13,242 nt of DNA from Chloroflexota bacterium (GCA_020353135.1 CP070688.1:3604803-3618044); one strand, 5' to 3'. Counted from the first letter of the stretch, positions 5,421-13,048 are shown. Notes: a model not told the origin generated them from the letters alone. Program-made: numbers and translations.

Positions 5421-8207
5421 ATGGTATTACCCACCGGAACGGTAACTTTTCTATTCACAGATATCGAGGGCAGCAGCCGGCTGTGGGAACGGCATCCCGG
5501 GGCGATGCGGGAGACGGTCGCCCGGCATGATGGGTTGTTACAGGCCGCGGTCGTCGACAACCAGGGGCATGTGGTCAAGATGCGCGGAGATGGGCTGCAC
5601 GCGGTCTTCGCGTCGGCGCAGGATGCGGTTGCCGCGGCCGTGGCCGGGCAACGGGCGCTGCAGGCCGAGGCATGGGACGAGGGTATCGGGCAGCTGCCAG
5701 TGCGCATGGGGCTGTACAGCGGTTCGGCCGAAGTGCGTGACGGCGACTACTTCGGCCCGGCGGTAAACCGGGCGGCTCGCTTGCAGGATGCCGGGCACGG
5801 GGGCCAGATCCTGCTTTCGCAAGTGTCCGCGGGCTTAATTGCCGGCCAACTGCCTGAAGGCATTACGCTTCGGGATCTGGGCCGCTACCGGATCAAAGAC
5901 TTTCCGGCGCCGGAGCGCGTGTATCAGGTTGTCGCTCCCGGGCTGCCTGACCGCTTTCCGCCCTTGCGCGCACCAGGAGGGCGAAGGACAAACCTGCCGA
6001 TGCAAACCACCAGTTTCGTGGGCCGCGAACGGGAACTGGAGGCGGGGAAACGTCTGCTTGCAGATGGGCGATTGGCGACATTTACCGGCCCCGGCGGCAC
6101 GGGCAAGACCCGGCTGGCGCTGCAAGTTGCCGGGGGGCTGTTGGAAGATTATCGCGACGGCGTCTGGTTGGTGGAGCTGGCGCCGCTGGGCGACGAGGCG
6201 ATGGTGCTGCCGGCACTCGCCAAGGCGTTTGTCCTGCAGCCGGGGCCAGGGCGCCCGCTCGAGGCGGCGTTGGCCGACTTCCTGCGGGGTAAAGAGTTGC
6301 TCTTGCTGCTTGATAATTGCGAACACCTGATCGAGGAATGCGCCAGGGTCGCAGAGAAGTTGCTGGCGGGTGCGGCCGGCCTGAAGATCGTGGCCAGCAG
6401 CCGCGAGCCCCTGGGCGTACCCGGCGAGATGATCTTGCGTGTACCGTCGTTGACCTTGCCGGAGAGCGACGAGGCGACGGCAGCGACATTGCGGGACTCT
6501 GAGGCGGCTCGCTTACTCTCTGAGAGAGCCATCGCCGTGCTCCCGGATTTCCAGATAACGGATCAGAACGCGGCAGCAGTGGCCGAGATTTGCCGGCGGT
6601 TGGATGGTATTCCCCTGGCCATCGAATTGGCGGCCAGCCGGTTGCGCCTCTTCTCACCGCAACAGATCGCGTCCAGGCTCAACGACCGCTTCCGGTTGCT
6701 GACCGGCGGCAGCCGTACGGCCGTGCCGCGCCAGCAGACGCTCCAGGCGCTGATCGATTGGAGCTATGAATTGCTTTCCCAGGAGGAGAAGGCGCTGTTT
6801 CGCCAGCTCTCTGTATTTGTAGGCGGGTGGACGTTTGGGGCGGCGGAAGCGATCGGCGAGGGGCTGGACGTTTTGGAGTTGCTGGACCAATTAGTGAACA
6901 AGTCCCTCGTGCAGTCAGAGCGAGAAGGTGACAGGTCCAGATTTCACTACCTGGAGACTATCCGACAGTACGCCCGGGGGCGATTGTACGCTGCAGAGGA
7001 AGGGCAGGCTGCCCGGGATCGGCACTTCGCCTTCTTCTCGGGCCTAGTCGTGGACGAAGTACGGAATTTCGACGGCCCGGGCAGAGACGAAGCGCGGCGC
7101 ATATTGAAGCCGGAGATGGACAACTTCCGCCTGGCCGTAGAATGGGGAATCGGTCGTGATCCCCTGGCGGCGCTGGATATGTTGGTCGACGTCGTTTCCT
7201 ACATGTTGCAGGACTGGGGCTGGGGGAACCAGGCCACGACTATCGGGCTGGCGGACGTTAGAGGCTGGCTGGAAACGGCGGCCGAAGCGCTGGAAACGCC
7301 TGAAATGGCCGAGTTGGCGGCGGATCGCCGGAGCCGCGCCTGGGCGCAAATTCACCTACTCACCGGGCAGGTAACGATGGGAACGGGGGAATTCGCTCGC
7401 GTACGCCAGGAGACTTCAAAAGCCGTAACGTTGGCCCGCGAGCTGGGCGACCCGCACATGCTCATGGCTGCGCTAGGGTTCTTCTCGATCACGGCCAATG
7501 CGCAGCGGGAATATGACCAGGAGGCCGTCCGGGCGGCCGAAGAATGCCTGGCGCTGGCGCGCGAGCTGAATAGCTCCTTCTACCGGAGCGCCGGCCTCAG
7601 CGTGCTGGCCGGCTATGAAATGGAGCACGGCGACCCGGTTTTGGGAGACGCCTATCTAACCGAAGCGTCGCAAGGCGGTGACTTCATCAGCGCGGTCACG
7701 ACGTTCCAGGGGGCGGTGAACCTGGCCTATAGCCTGGATGAACCGGCCGAGGCGCTGCCGTACGTCCTGGAAAGCCGGCGCCTATTCGAGCGGTTTGAGA
7801 ATGCCCAATTCACAGCTATTGCCACCAGCCATATCGCGCACATCCAGCGGCAGGCCGGCGACCTAAGCGCAGCCGAGTCGGCGTACCGGGAAACCCTGGC
7901 CCATTTCCATTGGCAAGGGCATCTTCCGGCGGTGGCACACGAACTGGAATGCCTGGCCTTCATCGCCCGGGCCTGGAACGCGCCAGAACGGGCTGCTCGC
8001 CTATTAGGCGCGGCCGAGGCGCTACGGGAGTCGATCGAGGCGCCGATGTTGGCCGACGAACAAGCGGAGTACGATATGGAGCTGGCCGCACTCAGGCAGG
8101 AATTGGACGCCGATTCGTTGCAGCGAGCCTTGATTGCCGGGCGGGTTATGGATATCGACCAGGCCGTGGACTATGCGCTGGCCGGACCACAGCCCAGTGT
8201 TGCATAG
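5421..8207 (+). CDS. Class III nucleotide cyclase - STAND (NB-ARC-like) ATPase - TPR signalling protein
   Basis: A 928-residue multidomain regulator. The ATG at 5421 is preferred over 5373 because family members start just before TGTVTFLFTDIEGS and AGGA lies six bases upstream. Residues about 5-170 are a class III cyclase domain. Metal aspartates are at FTD (D14) and GDG (D57), the substrate-selecting Lys/Asp pair at K53 and D109, and the transition-state Asn/Arg at VNRAARL (N116, R120), so it should be active. The K/D pair favours ATP, giving cAMP. Residues about 195-520 are a STAND ATPase: Walker A GPGGTGKT (223-230), Walker B LLLLLD (to D298), ASSREPLG, GIPLAIELAASRL, then a winged-helix-like FRQLSVFVGGW and LETIRQYA. 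The remaining 400 residues are helical and TPR-like, ending in RAARLLGAAEALRE and a tail typical of AfsR-like STAND proteins. No LuxR helix-turn-helix follows. It is a cytoplasmic sensor with unknown input. Confidence 0.9.
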   Translation: MVLPTGTVTFLFTDIEGSSRLWERHPGAMRETVARHDGLLQAAVVDNQGHVVKMRGDGLHAVFASAQDAVAAAVAGQRALQAEAWDEGIGQLPVRMGLYSGSAEVRDGDYFGPAVNRAARLQDAGHGGQILLSQVSAGLIAGQLPEGITLRDLGRYRIKDFPAPERVYQVVAPGLPDRFPPLRAPGGRRTNLPMQTTSFVGRERELEAGKRLLADGRLATFTGPGGTGKTRLALQVAGGLLEDYRDGVWLVELAPLGDEAMVLPALAKAFVLQPGPGRPLEAALADFLRGKELLLLLDNCEHLIEECARVAEKLLAGAAGLKIVASSREPLGVPGEMILRVPSLTLPESDEATAATLRDSEAARLLSERAIAVLPDFQITDQNAAAVAEICRRLDGIPLAIELAASRLRLFSPQQIASRLNDRFRLLTGGSRTAVPRQQTLQALIDWSYELLSQEEKALFRQLSVFVGGWTFGAAEAIGEGLDVLELLDQLVNKSLVQSEREGDRSRFHYLETIRQYARGRLYAAEEGQAARDRHFAFFSGLVVDEVRNFDGPGRDEARRILKPEMDNFRLAVEWGIGRDPLAALDMLVDVVSYMLQDWGWGNQATTIGLADVRGWLETAAEALETPEMAELAADRRSRAWAQIHLLTGQVTMGTGEFARVRQETSKAVTLARELGDPHMLMAALGFFSITANAQREYDQEAVRAAEECLALARELNSSFYRSAGLSVLAGYEMEHGDPVLGDAYLTEASQGGDFISAVTTFQGAVNLAYSLDEPAEALPYVLESRRLFERFENAQFTAIATSHIAHIQRQAGDLSAAESAYRETLAHFHWQGHLPAVAHELECLAFIARAWNAPERAARLLGAAEALRESIEAPMLADEQAEYDMELAALRQELDADSLQRALIAGRVMDIDQAVDYALAGPQPSVA

Positions 8208-8318
8208 GATCCATCCAGGCGGCAGGGCGGCTTCGACGATGGAATAGCGCCCGTCTTTCCTTGGGGGCGAATTTAAGATACATGACAATGATCCAATGAT
8301 TGGGGGGATGATCGGCAC

Positions 8319-8347
8319 ATGACGGCAAAGTACAGTCGTGTTAGAAT
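8319..8347 (+). promoter_or_regulatory. Candidate promoter of the Liv-type operon
   Basis: ATGACG (8319-8324, four of six to TTGACA) and TAGAAT (8342-8347, five of six to TATAAT) are separated by 17 bp. The start would be near 8354, at the edge of the dyad GCCCA-ACC-TGGGC (8351-8363), which could be an operator. A competing -10, CATAAT at 8363-8368, has no good -35. Confidence 0.35.
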
Positions 8348-8500
8348 GGTGCCCAACCTGGGCATAATGCTCCCAACATCCCGGCCAGGTTGTGTCTAGC
8401 GGTTATTTCCATTTCTTCGACAAGACAACTGAATAAGCATCCGGTATTTTCGCGCAGTAGCTGACTAGCATAAGCTCGCTGATTGGTACAAGCTCAGAGC

Positions 8501-8536
8501 ATCTAACCCGCATCTTACAGAAGGATCAGGTTAGAT
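8501..8536 (+). promoter_or_regulatory. Leader hairpin upstream of the binding-protein gene
   Basis: ATCTAACC (8501-8508) pairs perfectly with GGTTAGAT (8529-8536). Inside it ATCTT can pair with AAGGAT with one bulge around the loop ACAG. It lies about 100 nt before the start codon of the solute-binding-protein gene. It could be a leader structure or an operator; it has no T-tract and is not a terminator. Confidence 0.5.
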
Positions 8537-8635
8537 AGTCGGCCTAGGGGAGGCCAATAGGAGGTTTATTTGCCGTACTTGCTGTAGTCGACCTGTATTT
8601 TGCCGTTGGTACTTTTTTGAGGAGGAAAGATATCC

Positions 8636-10006
8636 ATGGGACGCAGATACATGAAGTGGTTGATATTGTTGTTGATCCTGGCGCTGGCTTTGGCTGCTTG
8701 CACCTCGGAGGAACCGACTGAGGAGCCGGCGGCCGCCGTTGAAGAAGAGGTTGAGGAACCGGCGGCCGAAGAGGAACCGGCGGCCGAAGAGGAACCGGCA
8801 GCTGAAGAAGAAGAGGCCATGGAGGAAGAGGCGGCCGAAGAGGAAGAGGCCATGGAGGAAGAGGCCGGGTTCGACGGCAAGATCGTCTTGGGCGCGGCCG
8901 TGAGTGATACCGGTAAGTATGCCCGCGAAGGCCAGGATACCCGCCAGGGCTACAATTTGTGGCTCGATTGGGTGAACAATGAGTATGGCGGCATCAAGGT
9001 GGGCGATCAAAACTATGAAGTTGAGATCATTTACTACGATGACGAGGGAGACCCGGATACGGCCGCCAACCTGGTTGAGCGCCTGATCACCGAAGACGAA
9101 GTGGACTTCCTATTAGGCCCCTACTCCAGCGGCTTGACCATGTCGACCAGCGCCATCGCCGAGAAGTACGACGTGATCATGGTCGAGGGCAATGGCGCTT
9201 CTGAGTCTATCTTTGAGCGAGGTTTCAAAAATATCTTCGCCGTGCTCACCCCGGCCGGCAATTACACCCAATCGGCCCTGAAGGCGGTGGCCGATTTGGG
9301 CGCCGAGACGGTGGTGGTGGCTTATGAAGATACGGCCTTCCCCACCTCGGTAGGATCAGGCGCCGTCAAGTGGGCCGAGGAATATGGCCTGGAAGTGCTG
9401 GCCGTGGAGACTTACCCGATCGACATCGCCGACGTTTCGGCCATCATGACCAAGTTCCGCGACCTGGAGCCTGACGTCTTTGTGGGCGGCGGTCACTTCA
9501 ATGACGCGCTGCTGTTCGTGCGGGCGGCCGAGGAGCTTGGCTTCAACCCCGACGCCATGATCATCACCGTGGGCCCCAGCAATCCGGACTTCGTGGCCGA
9601 AGTTGGCAGCTCGGCCAACTATATCCTGGGACCGACGCAGTGGGAGGCCACTATGTCCTGGGAGGATGATTGGCTGGGCACGGCGGCCGAATATGCCGAG
9701 CGGTATGAGGGCATGTGGGGTGAACCGCCGACCTACCAGGCGGCCGAATCGACGGCCACGGCCCTGGCCCTGATGGCGGCCATCGAGGACGCTGGATCAA
9801 CCGATATGGACGCCGTTCGCCAGGCGCTCAATGACCTGGACATCGTCACTTTCTATGGGCCGATCAACTTCGACGAGACGGGCAAGAACGCAGCCAAGCC
9901 CATGGGCGCGATCCAGATCCAGGATGGCACGATCAACGTCGTGGCCCCCAGCGAGGCGGCCGTGACCGATCTGCAATTCCCCATGCCGGCCTGGACGGAT
10001 AAATAG
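8636..10006 (+). CDS. Branched-chain amino acid / amide-type ABC transporter substrate-binding lipoprotein
   Basis: A 456-residue precursor. Residues 1-21 form a lipoprotein signal peptide: MGRRYMKW, a Leu/Ala core, and the lipobox LAAC with the lipidated Cys22. Residues about 25-77 are a Glu/Ala/Pro linker with about 29 Glu and no Lys or Arg. From about residue 82 (GKIVLGAAVSDTGKYAREGQ) to the end is a Peripla_BP_6-type fold of the HAAT family, with LITEDEVDFLLGPYSS, VEGNGASES, FVGGGHFNDALLFVRAAEEL and TYQAAESTATALALMAAIED. It captures a ligand outside the membrane and delivers it to the LivH/LivM-like channel encoded next. The exact ligand (Leu/Ile/Val, another amino acid, urea or a short amide) cannot be assigned. 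The start at 8636 is favoured by GAGGAGG ten bases upstream; Met6 (8651) has no such site. It is the first gene of the operon. Confidence 0.93.
   Translation: MGRRYMKWLILLLILALALAACTSEEPTEEPAAAVEEEVEEPAAEEEPAAEEEPAAEEEEAMEEEAAEEEEAMEEEAGFDGKIVLGAAVSDTGKYAREGQDTRQGYNLWLDWVNNEYGGIKVGDQNYEVEIIYYDDEGDPDTAANLVERLITEDEVDFLLGPYSSGLTMSTSAIAEKYDVIMVEGNGASESIFERGFKNIFAVLTPAGNYTQSALKAVADLGAETVVVAYEDTAFPTSVGSGAVKWAEEYGLEVLAVETYPIDIADVSAIMTKFRDLEPDVFVGGGHFNDALLFVRAAEELGFNPDAMIITVGPSNPDFVAEVGSSANYILGPTQWEATMSWEDDWLGTAAEYAERYEGMWGEPPTYQAAESTATALALMAAIEDAGSTDMDAVRQALNDLDIVTFYGPINFDETGKNAAKPMGAIQIQDGTINVVAPSEAAVTDLQFPMPAWTDK
8753..8865 (+). repeat. In-frame DNA repeats encoding the acidic linker
   Basis: Three tandem 18-bp units start GAGGAACCGGC (8753-8770, 8771-8788, 8789-8806) and encode EEPAAE. 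A 23-bp block then occurs twice 33 bp apart (8810-8832 and 8843-8865) and encodes EEAMEEEA. All spacings are multiples of three, so copy-number change would alter linker length without breaking the protein. Confidence 0.85.
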
Positions 10007-10020
10007 CGTTAGGAAGCAGA

Positions 10021-10048
10021 GAGTTTTAAGTTTGGAGTTATGAGTTTG
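10021..10048. repeat. Imperfect heptamer tandem repeat (GAGTTTG-like x4)
   Basis: Four 7-bp units follow one another: GAGTTTT, AAGTTTG, GAGTTAT and GAGTTTG. They lie 14 bp after the stop codon of the binding-protein gene and run directly into the hairpin at 10048. The period matches the unrelated heptamer array at 5250-5277. Confidence 0.65.
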
Positions 10049-10080
10049 AAGGTGGCCGGATACATAGGCCGGCCACCTTC
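10048..10080 (+). terminator. 12-bp perfect hairpin between binding-protein and permease genes
   Basis: GAAGGTGGCCGG (10048-10059) pairs perfectly with CCGGCCACCTTC (10069-10080) around a 9-nt loop. No T-run follows, so it is not a canonical intrinsic terminator. In ABC importer operons such a structure commonly partly terminates transcription or protects the 3' end of the binding-protein message, which lets the binding protein exceed its membrane partners. That role is inferred. Confidence 0.6.
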
Positions 10081-10199
10081 AGTTGTCGTCCACTTTCCTG
10101 GAAAGAGATAATTTCGCGTTCCGTACTCTTTGGGGCGAGGTTTTCGGGAAAGTCGGGACGGATTCCTAAACCTGATCTCTTAAGCACAGCGGAAGGACT

Positions 10200-11087
10200 A
10201 TGGACCAATTCATCCAGACCGCTATCAATGGCCTGATGCTGGGCGGCTTTTACGGCGTCATGGTGTTGGGCTTTTCAGTCATCTGGGGCGTGATGGGCGT
10301 CATCAACCTGGCCCATGGCGAATTCGTCATGCTAGGCGCTTACATGGCCTGGATCCTGAACACCCAGCTTGGTTGGGATCCCTTTCTGACCCCCCTGGTG
10401 GTGATCCCGGTGATGTTCGTCATCGGCTACATCCTGCAACGAGTGCTCATCAACCGCATCGTCGAAGGGCCGCACCTGATTTCTCTCCTGGTCACATTTG
10501 GTCTAGGCATTATGATGGCCAATATCGTCAAGTTGCTCTTCACCGCCGATCCGCGGATAACCGAAACGGTCCTGAAAGGCTTTTGGCCCGTGGGCAGCGT
10601 GACCGTGCCCAAGACGAAGTCAGGCATCCTGGTGGCGGCCCTGATCATCATGATTACCCTACACTTCTTCTTACAGCGCACCAGGCTGGGAAAGAGTATT
10701 CGCGCGGCGGCCCAGAACAGGGAGGCGGCGCGCATGGTCGGCATAGAGATCAAGACGGTTTATGCGCTGACCTTCGGCATCTGTATAGCCTTGACCGGTG
10801 TGGCCGGGGTGTTGATCAGCCCGACTCAGGCGATATTCCCCTTCATGGGCGCGTCGCTGACCTTGCGGGCCTTCGCCATCACGGCGCTGGCCGGTCTGGG
10901 CAGCGTCTTTGGCGCATTAGCCGGCGGCATTTTCCTGGCCATGATCGAGGTGTTTGTCGCCACTTACGTGCCCGGCGTGGGCACCAACATGGGCATCGTG
11001 ATCTCCTTTGTCTTGCTGGTCACGGTGCTGGTGGTCCGGCCGCAGGGACTGCTCGGCGGGCTTAAGCCGGCTTCGGAGGTCCGCTAG
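10200..11087 (+). CDS. livH: LivH-type branched-chain amino acid ABC transporter permease
   Basis: A 295-residue integral membrane subunit of a HAAT-family importer, mostly hydrophobic with about eight segments. Family landmarks are GLMLGGFYGVMVLGFSVIWG (11-30) followed by GVINLAHGEFVMLGAY (33-48), the coupling region TRLGKSIRAAAQNREAARMV (161-180) leading into GIEIKTVYALTFGICIALTG, and the C-terminal ITALAGLGSVFGALAGGI and VRPQGLLGG. Length is typical. The start follows GGAAGGA with a short spacer. It lies 193 bp after the binding-protein gene, behind a hairpin, and its stop codon TAG (11085-11087) falls inside the first unit of a 14-bp tandem repeat. It forms the transmembrane channel with the LivM-type subunit encoded next. 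The symbol denotes family, not proven substrate. Confidence 0.93.
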   Translation: MDQFIQTAINGLMLGGFYGVMVLGFSVIWGVMGVINLAHGEFVMLGAYMAWILNTQLGWDPFLTPLVVIPVMFVIGYILQRVLINRIVEGPHLISLLVTFGLGIMMANIVKLLFTADPRITETVLKGFWPVGSVTVPKTKSGILVAALIIMITLHFFLQRTRLGKSIRAAAQNREAARMVGIEIKTVYALTFGICIALTGVAGVLISPTQAIFPFMGASLTLRAFAITALAGLGSVFGALAGGIFLAMIEVFVATYVPGVGTNMGIVISFVLLVTVLVVRPQGLLGGLKPASEVR

Positions 11088-11133
11088 CGACGGTCCGCTA
11101 GCGATGGTCCGCTAGCGACGGTCCGCTGGCGGA
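11078..11133. repeat. 14-bp tandem repeat x4 spanning the livH stop codon
   Basis: Units are GGTCCGCTAGCGAC (11078-11091), GGTCCGCTAGCGAT (11092-11105), GGTCCGCTAGCGAC (11106-11119) and the diverged GGTCCGCTGGCGGA (11120-11133). The first three units contain the 8-bp palindrome CGCTAGCG. The livH stop codon lies in the first unit, so the array seems to have grown outward from the end of the gene. Confidence 0.92.
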
Positions 11134-11185
11134 AGGATGAAGGATGACCAGTTTCCGGATCAAGCTGGAAGCCTGATTTACGAAG

Positions 11186-11201
11186 AAGGAGAGTTGCTTT
11201 G
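11186..11201 (+). promoter_or_regulatory. Ribosome binding site that sets a TTG start for livM
   Basis: AAGGAG (11186-11191) lies seven bases before TTG (11199-11201). No ATG or GTG occurs in frame nearby before the first conserved sequence, so TTG is taken as the initiation codon. Confidence 0.75.
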
Positions 11202-12224
11202 ACGACCATCACCGCTAGCTGGCGCGAATTTCATTTGGGTCGCTGGCTGTTGCTATTATTGATCCTTTTCTTGTTGGCCATCCCATTGCCAAATCTGCTG
11301 CTGCCTGAGAGCAAGTTGGTCACGAATAGCCTGTTGTTCTCTTTCACCCAGCTTTTTATGCTCATCACGTTGGCTAGTGACTGGAATCTCACCGGTGGCT
11401 TCACCGGCTACATCGACTTCGGCCATGCCGTCTTCTTTGGCCTTGGCGCTTATGGCACCGGAATCATGATGAACAAGCTGGGCGTGCCGTTCGGACCTGC
11501 ACTGTTGGTCGGCGCGGTGGCGGCAGTCATCTTCGCCCTGCTCATTGGCTTTCCTACTTTGCGTTTGAAGGGACCATATTTCTCGATAGCCATGCTGGCC
11601 ACCTTTGTGGCCATGCGGGAGATAGTGCGGGTGGTCCGGCCGCTGACCGGTGGCGGCCAGGGATTGACTTTGCCGCCGTACCTGAACCGGCCGCTCTTCT
11701 ACTACGCGACGCTGGGATTGGCCATCTTCGTCGTCTCTCTCATCTGGTGGATACGGCGGTCGGAGTTTGGCGCCAGTCTGATCGCCATCCGTGAAGACGA
11801 AGTGGGCGCCGAGATGCGGGGCATCAATACCACACTGGCTAAGATCACCGCCTTTTGCATCGCCGCGTTCTTCACCGGCATCGTCGGTGGGTTGTGGGCC
11901 TATCAAAACACTTTCATCGATCCCGACGTCGTCTTCTTCCCGAGTCGAACGGTCGAGTTGGTGATGATGGTTATGCTGGGCGGGCTGGGCACGGTGGCCG
12001 GGCCGGTCGTCGGCGCGACGGTCATTTACTGGCTGCGCGATATCGTCTGGGCCAATTTTGAGCAATATCACCTGATCGTCGAAGGCCTGCTGCTGATCCT
12101 TATCGTGCTTTATCTGCCAGGCGGCATCGTCGGCACCTATTTGGATCGCGGCGGCACGTCACTCTTACGCGTTTGGGGCAAAAAGCCGTCAGAACCGGAA
12201 GCGGAAGAGGAGGTCGCCACATGA
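11199..12224 (+). CDS. livM: LivM-type branched-chain amino acid ABC transporter permease
   Basis: A 341-residue integral membrane subunit starting at TTG with a good Shine-Dalgarno. TM1 covers about residues 15-33. Family motifs are LTGGFTGYIDFGHAVFFGLG (64-83), FPTLRLKGPYFSIAMLA (118-134), the TGGGQGL loop (150-156), and the coupling region SEFGASLIAIREDEVGAEMR (188-207) followed by GINTTLAKITAFCIAAFFTG. The C-terminus after the last TM is short and ends in an acidic SEPEAEEEVAT. It pairs with the LivH-type subunit to form the translocation pore and contacts the ATPases through the coupling loop. It overlaps the livG start by four bases (ATGA at 12221-12224), the tightest junction of the operon, which suggests translational coupling. 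Length is within the family range. Substrate specificity is unproven. Confidence 0.93.
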   Translation: MTTITASWREFHLGRWLLLLLILFLLAIPLPNLLLPESKLVTNSLLFSFTQLFMLITLASDWNLTGGFTGYIDFGHAVFFGLGAYGTGIMMNKLGVPFGPALLVGAVAAVIFALLIGFPTLRLKGPYFSIAMLATFVAMREIVRVVRPLTGGGQGLTLPPYLNRPLFYYATLGLAIFVVSLIWWIRRSEFGASLIAIREDEVGAEMRGINTTLAKITAFCIAAFFTGIVGGLWAYQNTFIDPDVVFFPSRTVELVMMVMLGGLGTVAGPVVGATVIYWLRDIVWANFEQYHLIVEGLLLILIVLYLPGGIVGTYLDRGGTSLLRVWGKKPSEPEAEEEVAT

Positions 12225-12994
12225 CGGCTGTCAGCGAGCAGCTTACGTCTGCTTTGCCGCCATTGCTCGAAGGGCGGAACGTCTCCAAGTATTTCGGGGG
12301 GCTGGCCGCGCTGCACAACGTCGACTTCGCCGTTTATCCAGGCGAGGTGGTCGGCTTGATCGGGCCCAACGGCAGCGGCAAGACGACCCTGTTTGATTGT
12401 CTGAGCCGCGTTCAGAAGATCGACAAGGGCCAGGTCTTTTTCCGAGGGGCGGAGATCACCAAGAAGAAGCCGTTCCAGGTGGCCCACATGGGCCTGGCGC
12501 GCACTTTCCAGGTGATTCGCGTCTATCGTAAACTGACGGTGTTGGACAATATGCTGCTCAGCCAGCAGTGGCGGGACAAGCATCTTTATAAACAATTGCG
12601 GCCTAGCCGCGAAGAGACCCGGCAGCGGGCCCAAACGCTGATCGAGTTTCTGAATCTCGAACACCTGACCGACGAGCAGGCCGGCAATTTGTCGGGTGGG
12701 CAGCAGCGTCTGCTGGAGATCGGCATGTCCTTGATGCCCGATCCGGAGCTCATCTTATTGGACGAGGCCACCTCGGGCGTCAATCCAACGTTGATCGAGA
12801 CGATCAAGGACCGCATCCGATTTTTGAACCGCGAGCAGGGTAAAACATTTTTACTAATCGAACACAACATGAATTTCATCAGCGACCTGTGCAGCCGCGT
12901 GTATGTGCTCAATTACGGCGAGCGGTTGGCCGAGGGTACGCCGGCGGAGATCATGGATGACGAGGCGGTCATCGAGGCTTATTTTGGCGCGTAG
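12221..12994 (+). CDS. livG: LivG-type branched-chain amino acid ABC transporter ATP-binding protein
   Basis: A 257-residue cytoplasmic ATPase. The ATG at 12221 is preferred to 12173 because AGGAGG lies seven bases upstream and the ATGA overlap with livM is typical. Walker A is GPNGSGKT (48-55), the Q-loop is in LARTFQ (Q97), the ABC signature is LSGGQ (157-161), Walker B is LILLDE (177-182), and the switch histidine is in LLIEHNM (H215). AHMGLARTFQ and the C-terminal AEGTPAEIMDDEAVIEAYFG are characteristic of LivG as opposed to LivF. After Walker B the sequence is DEATSGVNPT where the family usually has DEPAAGLNP, an ordinary variation. All catalytic residues are present. It pairs with the LivF-type ATPase begun at 13177 to power the LivH/LivM channel. 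Confidence 0.94.
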   Translation: MTAVSEQLTSALPPLLEGRNVSKYFGGLAALHNVDFAVYPGEVVGLIGPNGSGKTTLFDCLSRVQKIDKGQVFFRGAEITKKKPFQVAHMGLARTFQVIRVYRKLTVLDNMLLSQQWRDKHLYKQLRPSREETRQRAQTLIEFLNLEHLTDEQAGNLSGGQQRLLEIGMSLMPDPELILLDEATSGVNPTLIETIKDRIRFLNREQGKTFLLIEHNMNFISDLCSRVYVLNYGERLAEGTPAEIMDDEAVIEAYFGA

Positions 12995-13019
12995 TGCATG
13001 CCTTGTTAGAAGAAATGGG

Positions 13020-13048
13020 ACGCAGATTAACGCGGATAACGCGGATTA
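13020..13048. repeat. Short tandem repeat ACGCGGATTA-like x3
   Basis: Three adjacent units: ACGCAGATTA (13020-13029), ACGCGGATA (13030-13038) and ACGCGGATTA (13039-13048). They lie 26 bp after the livG stop and are non-coding. Similar arrays occur as dispersed intergenic repeats in various bacterial genomes, from general recollection rather than a search. Confidence 0.7.

Larger units (their letters stand above)
8208..8635. other. 428-bp non-coding region / leader upstream of the Liv-type operon
   Basis: No credible gene was found in this stretch. It holds a small palindrome CCAAT-G-ATTGG (8293-8303), a possible promoter (8319-8347), a dyad GCCCA-ACC-TGGGC (8351-8363), a larger hairpin (8501-8536), a short hairpin GGCCT-AGGGG-AGGCC (8541-8555), a consensus AGGAGG without an ATG after it (8559-8564), a run of six T (8613-8618), and the real Shine-Dalgarno of the binding-protein gene (8619-8625). 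The arrangement suggests a structured mRNA leader of about 280 nt, but no known riboswitch class was recognised. Confidence 0.55.

Noticed and set aside
8485..8540. Segment resembling part of a tRNA (AGCTCAGAGCATCT...)
   Set aside because: No T-arm GGTTCGA core, no acceptor stem pairing and no seven-base anticodon loop in the right place. Probably chance.
8568..8654. 28-codon leader frame from ATT after AGGAGG, ending in ATGA overlap with Met6 of the binding protein
   Set aside because: ATT starts are very rare and the peptide is Cys/Arg/Trp-rich without pattern. The stop overlap is likely chance.
8566..8880. Minus-strand frame ending NGKIQVDYSKYGK just upstream of the binding-protein gene
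   Set aside because: The last 15 residues read like a real protein tail, but the rest is a Ser/Ala shadow of the acidic linker and no start fits. Kept only as a possible tiny gene remnant.
11256..12071. 271-residue minus-strand open frame opposite livM
   Set aside because: It mirrors a gene with clear LivM family motifs. The predicted protein is a Gln/His/Asp-rich composition artefact with no recognisable domain.
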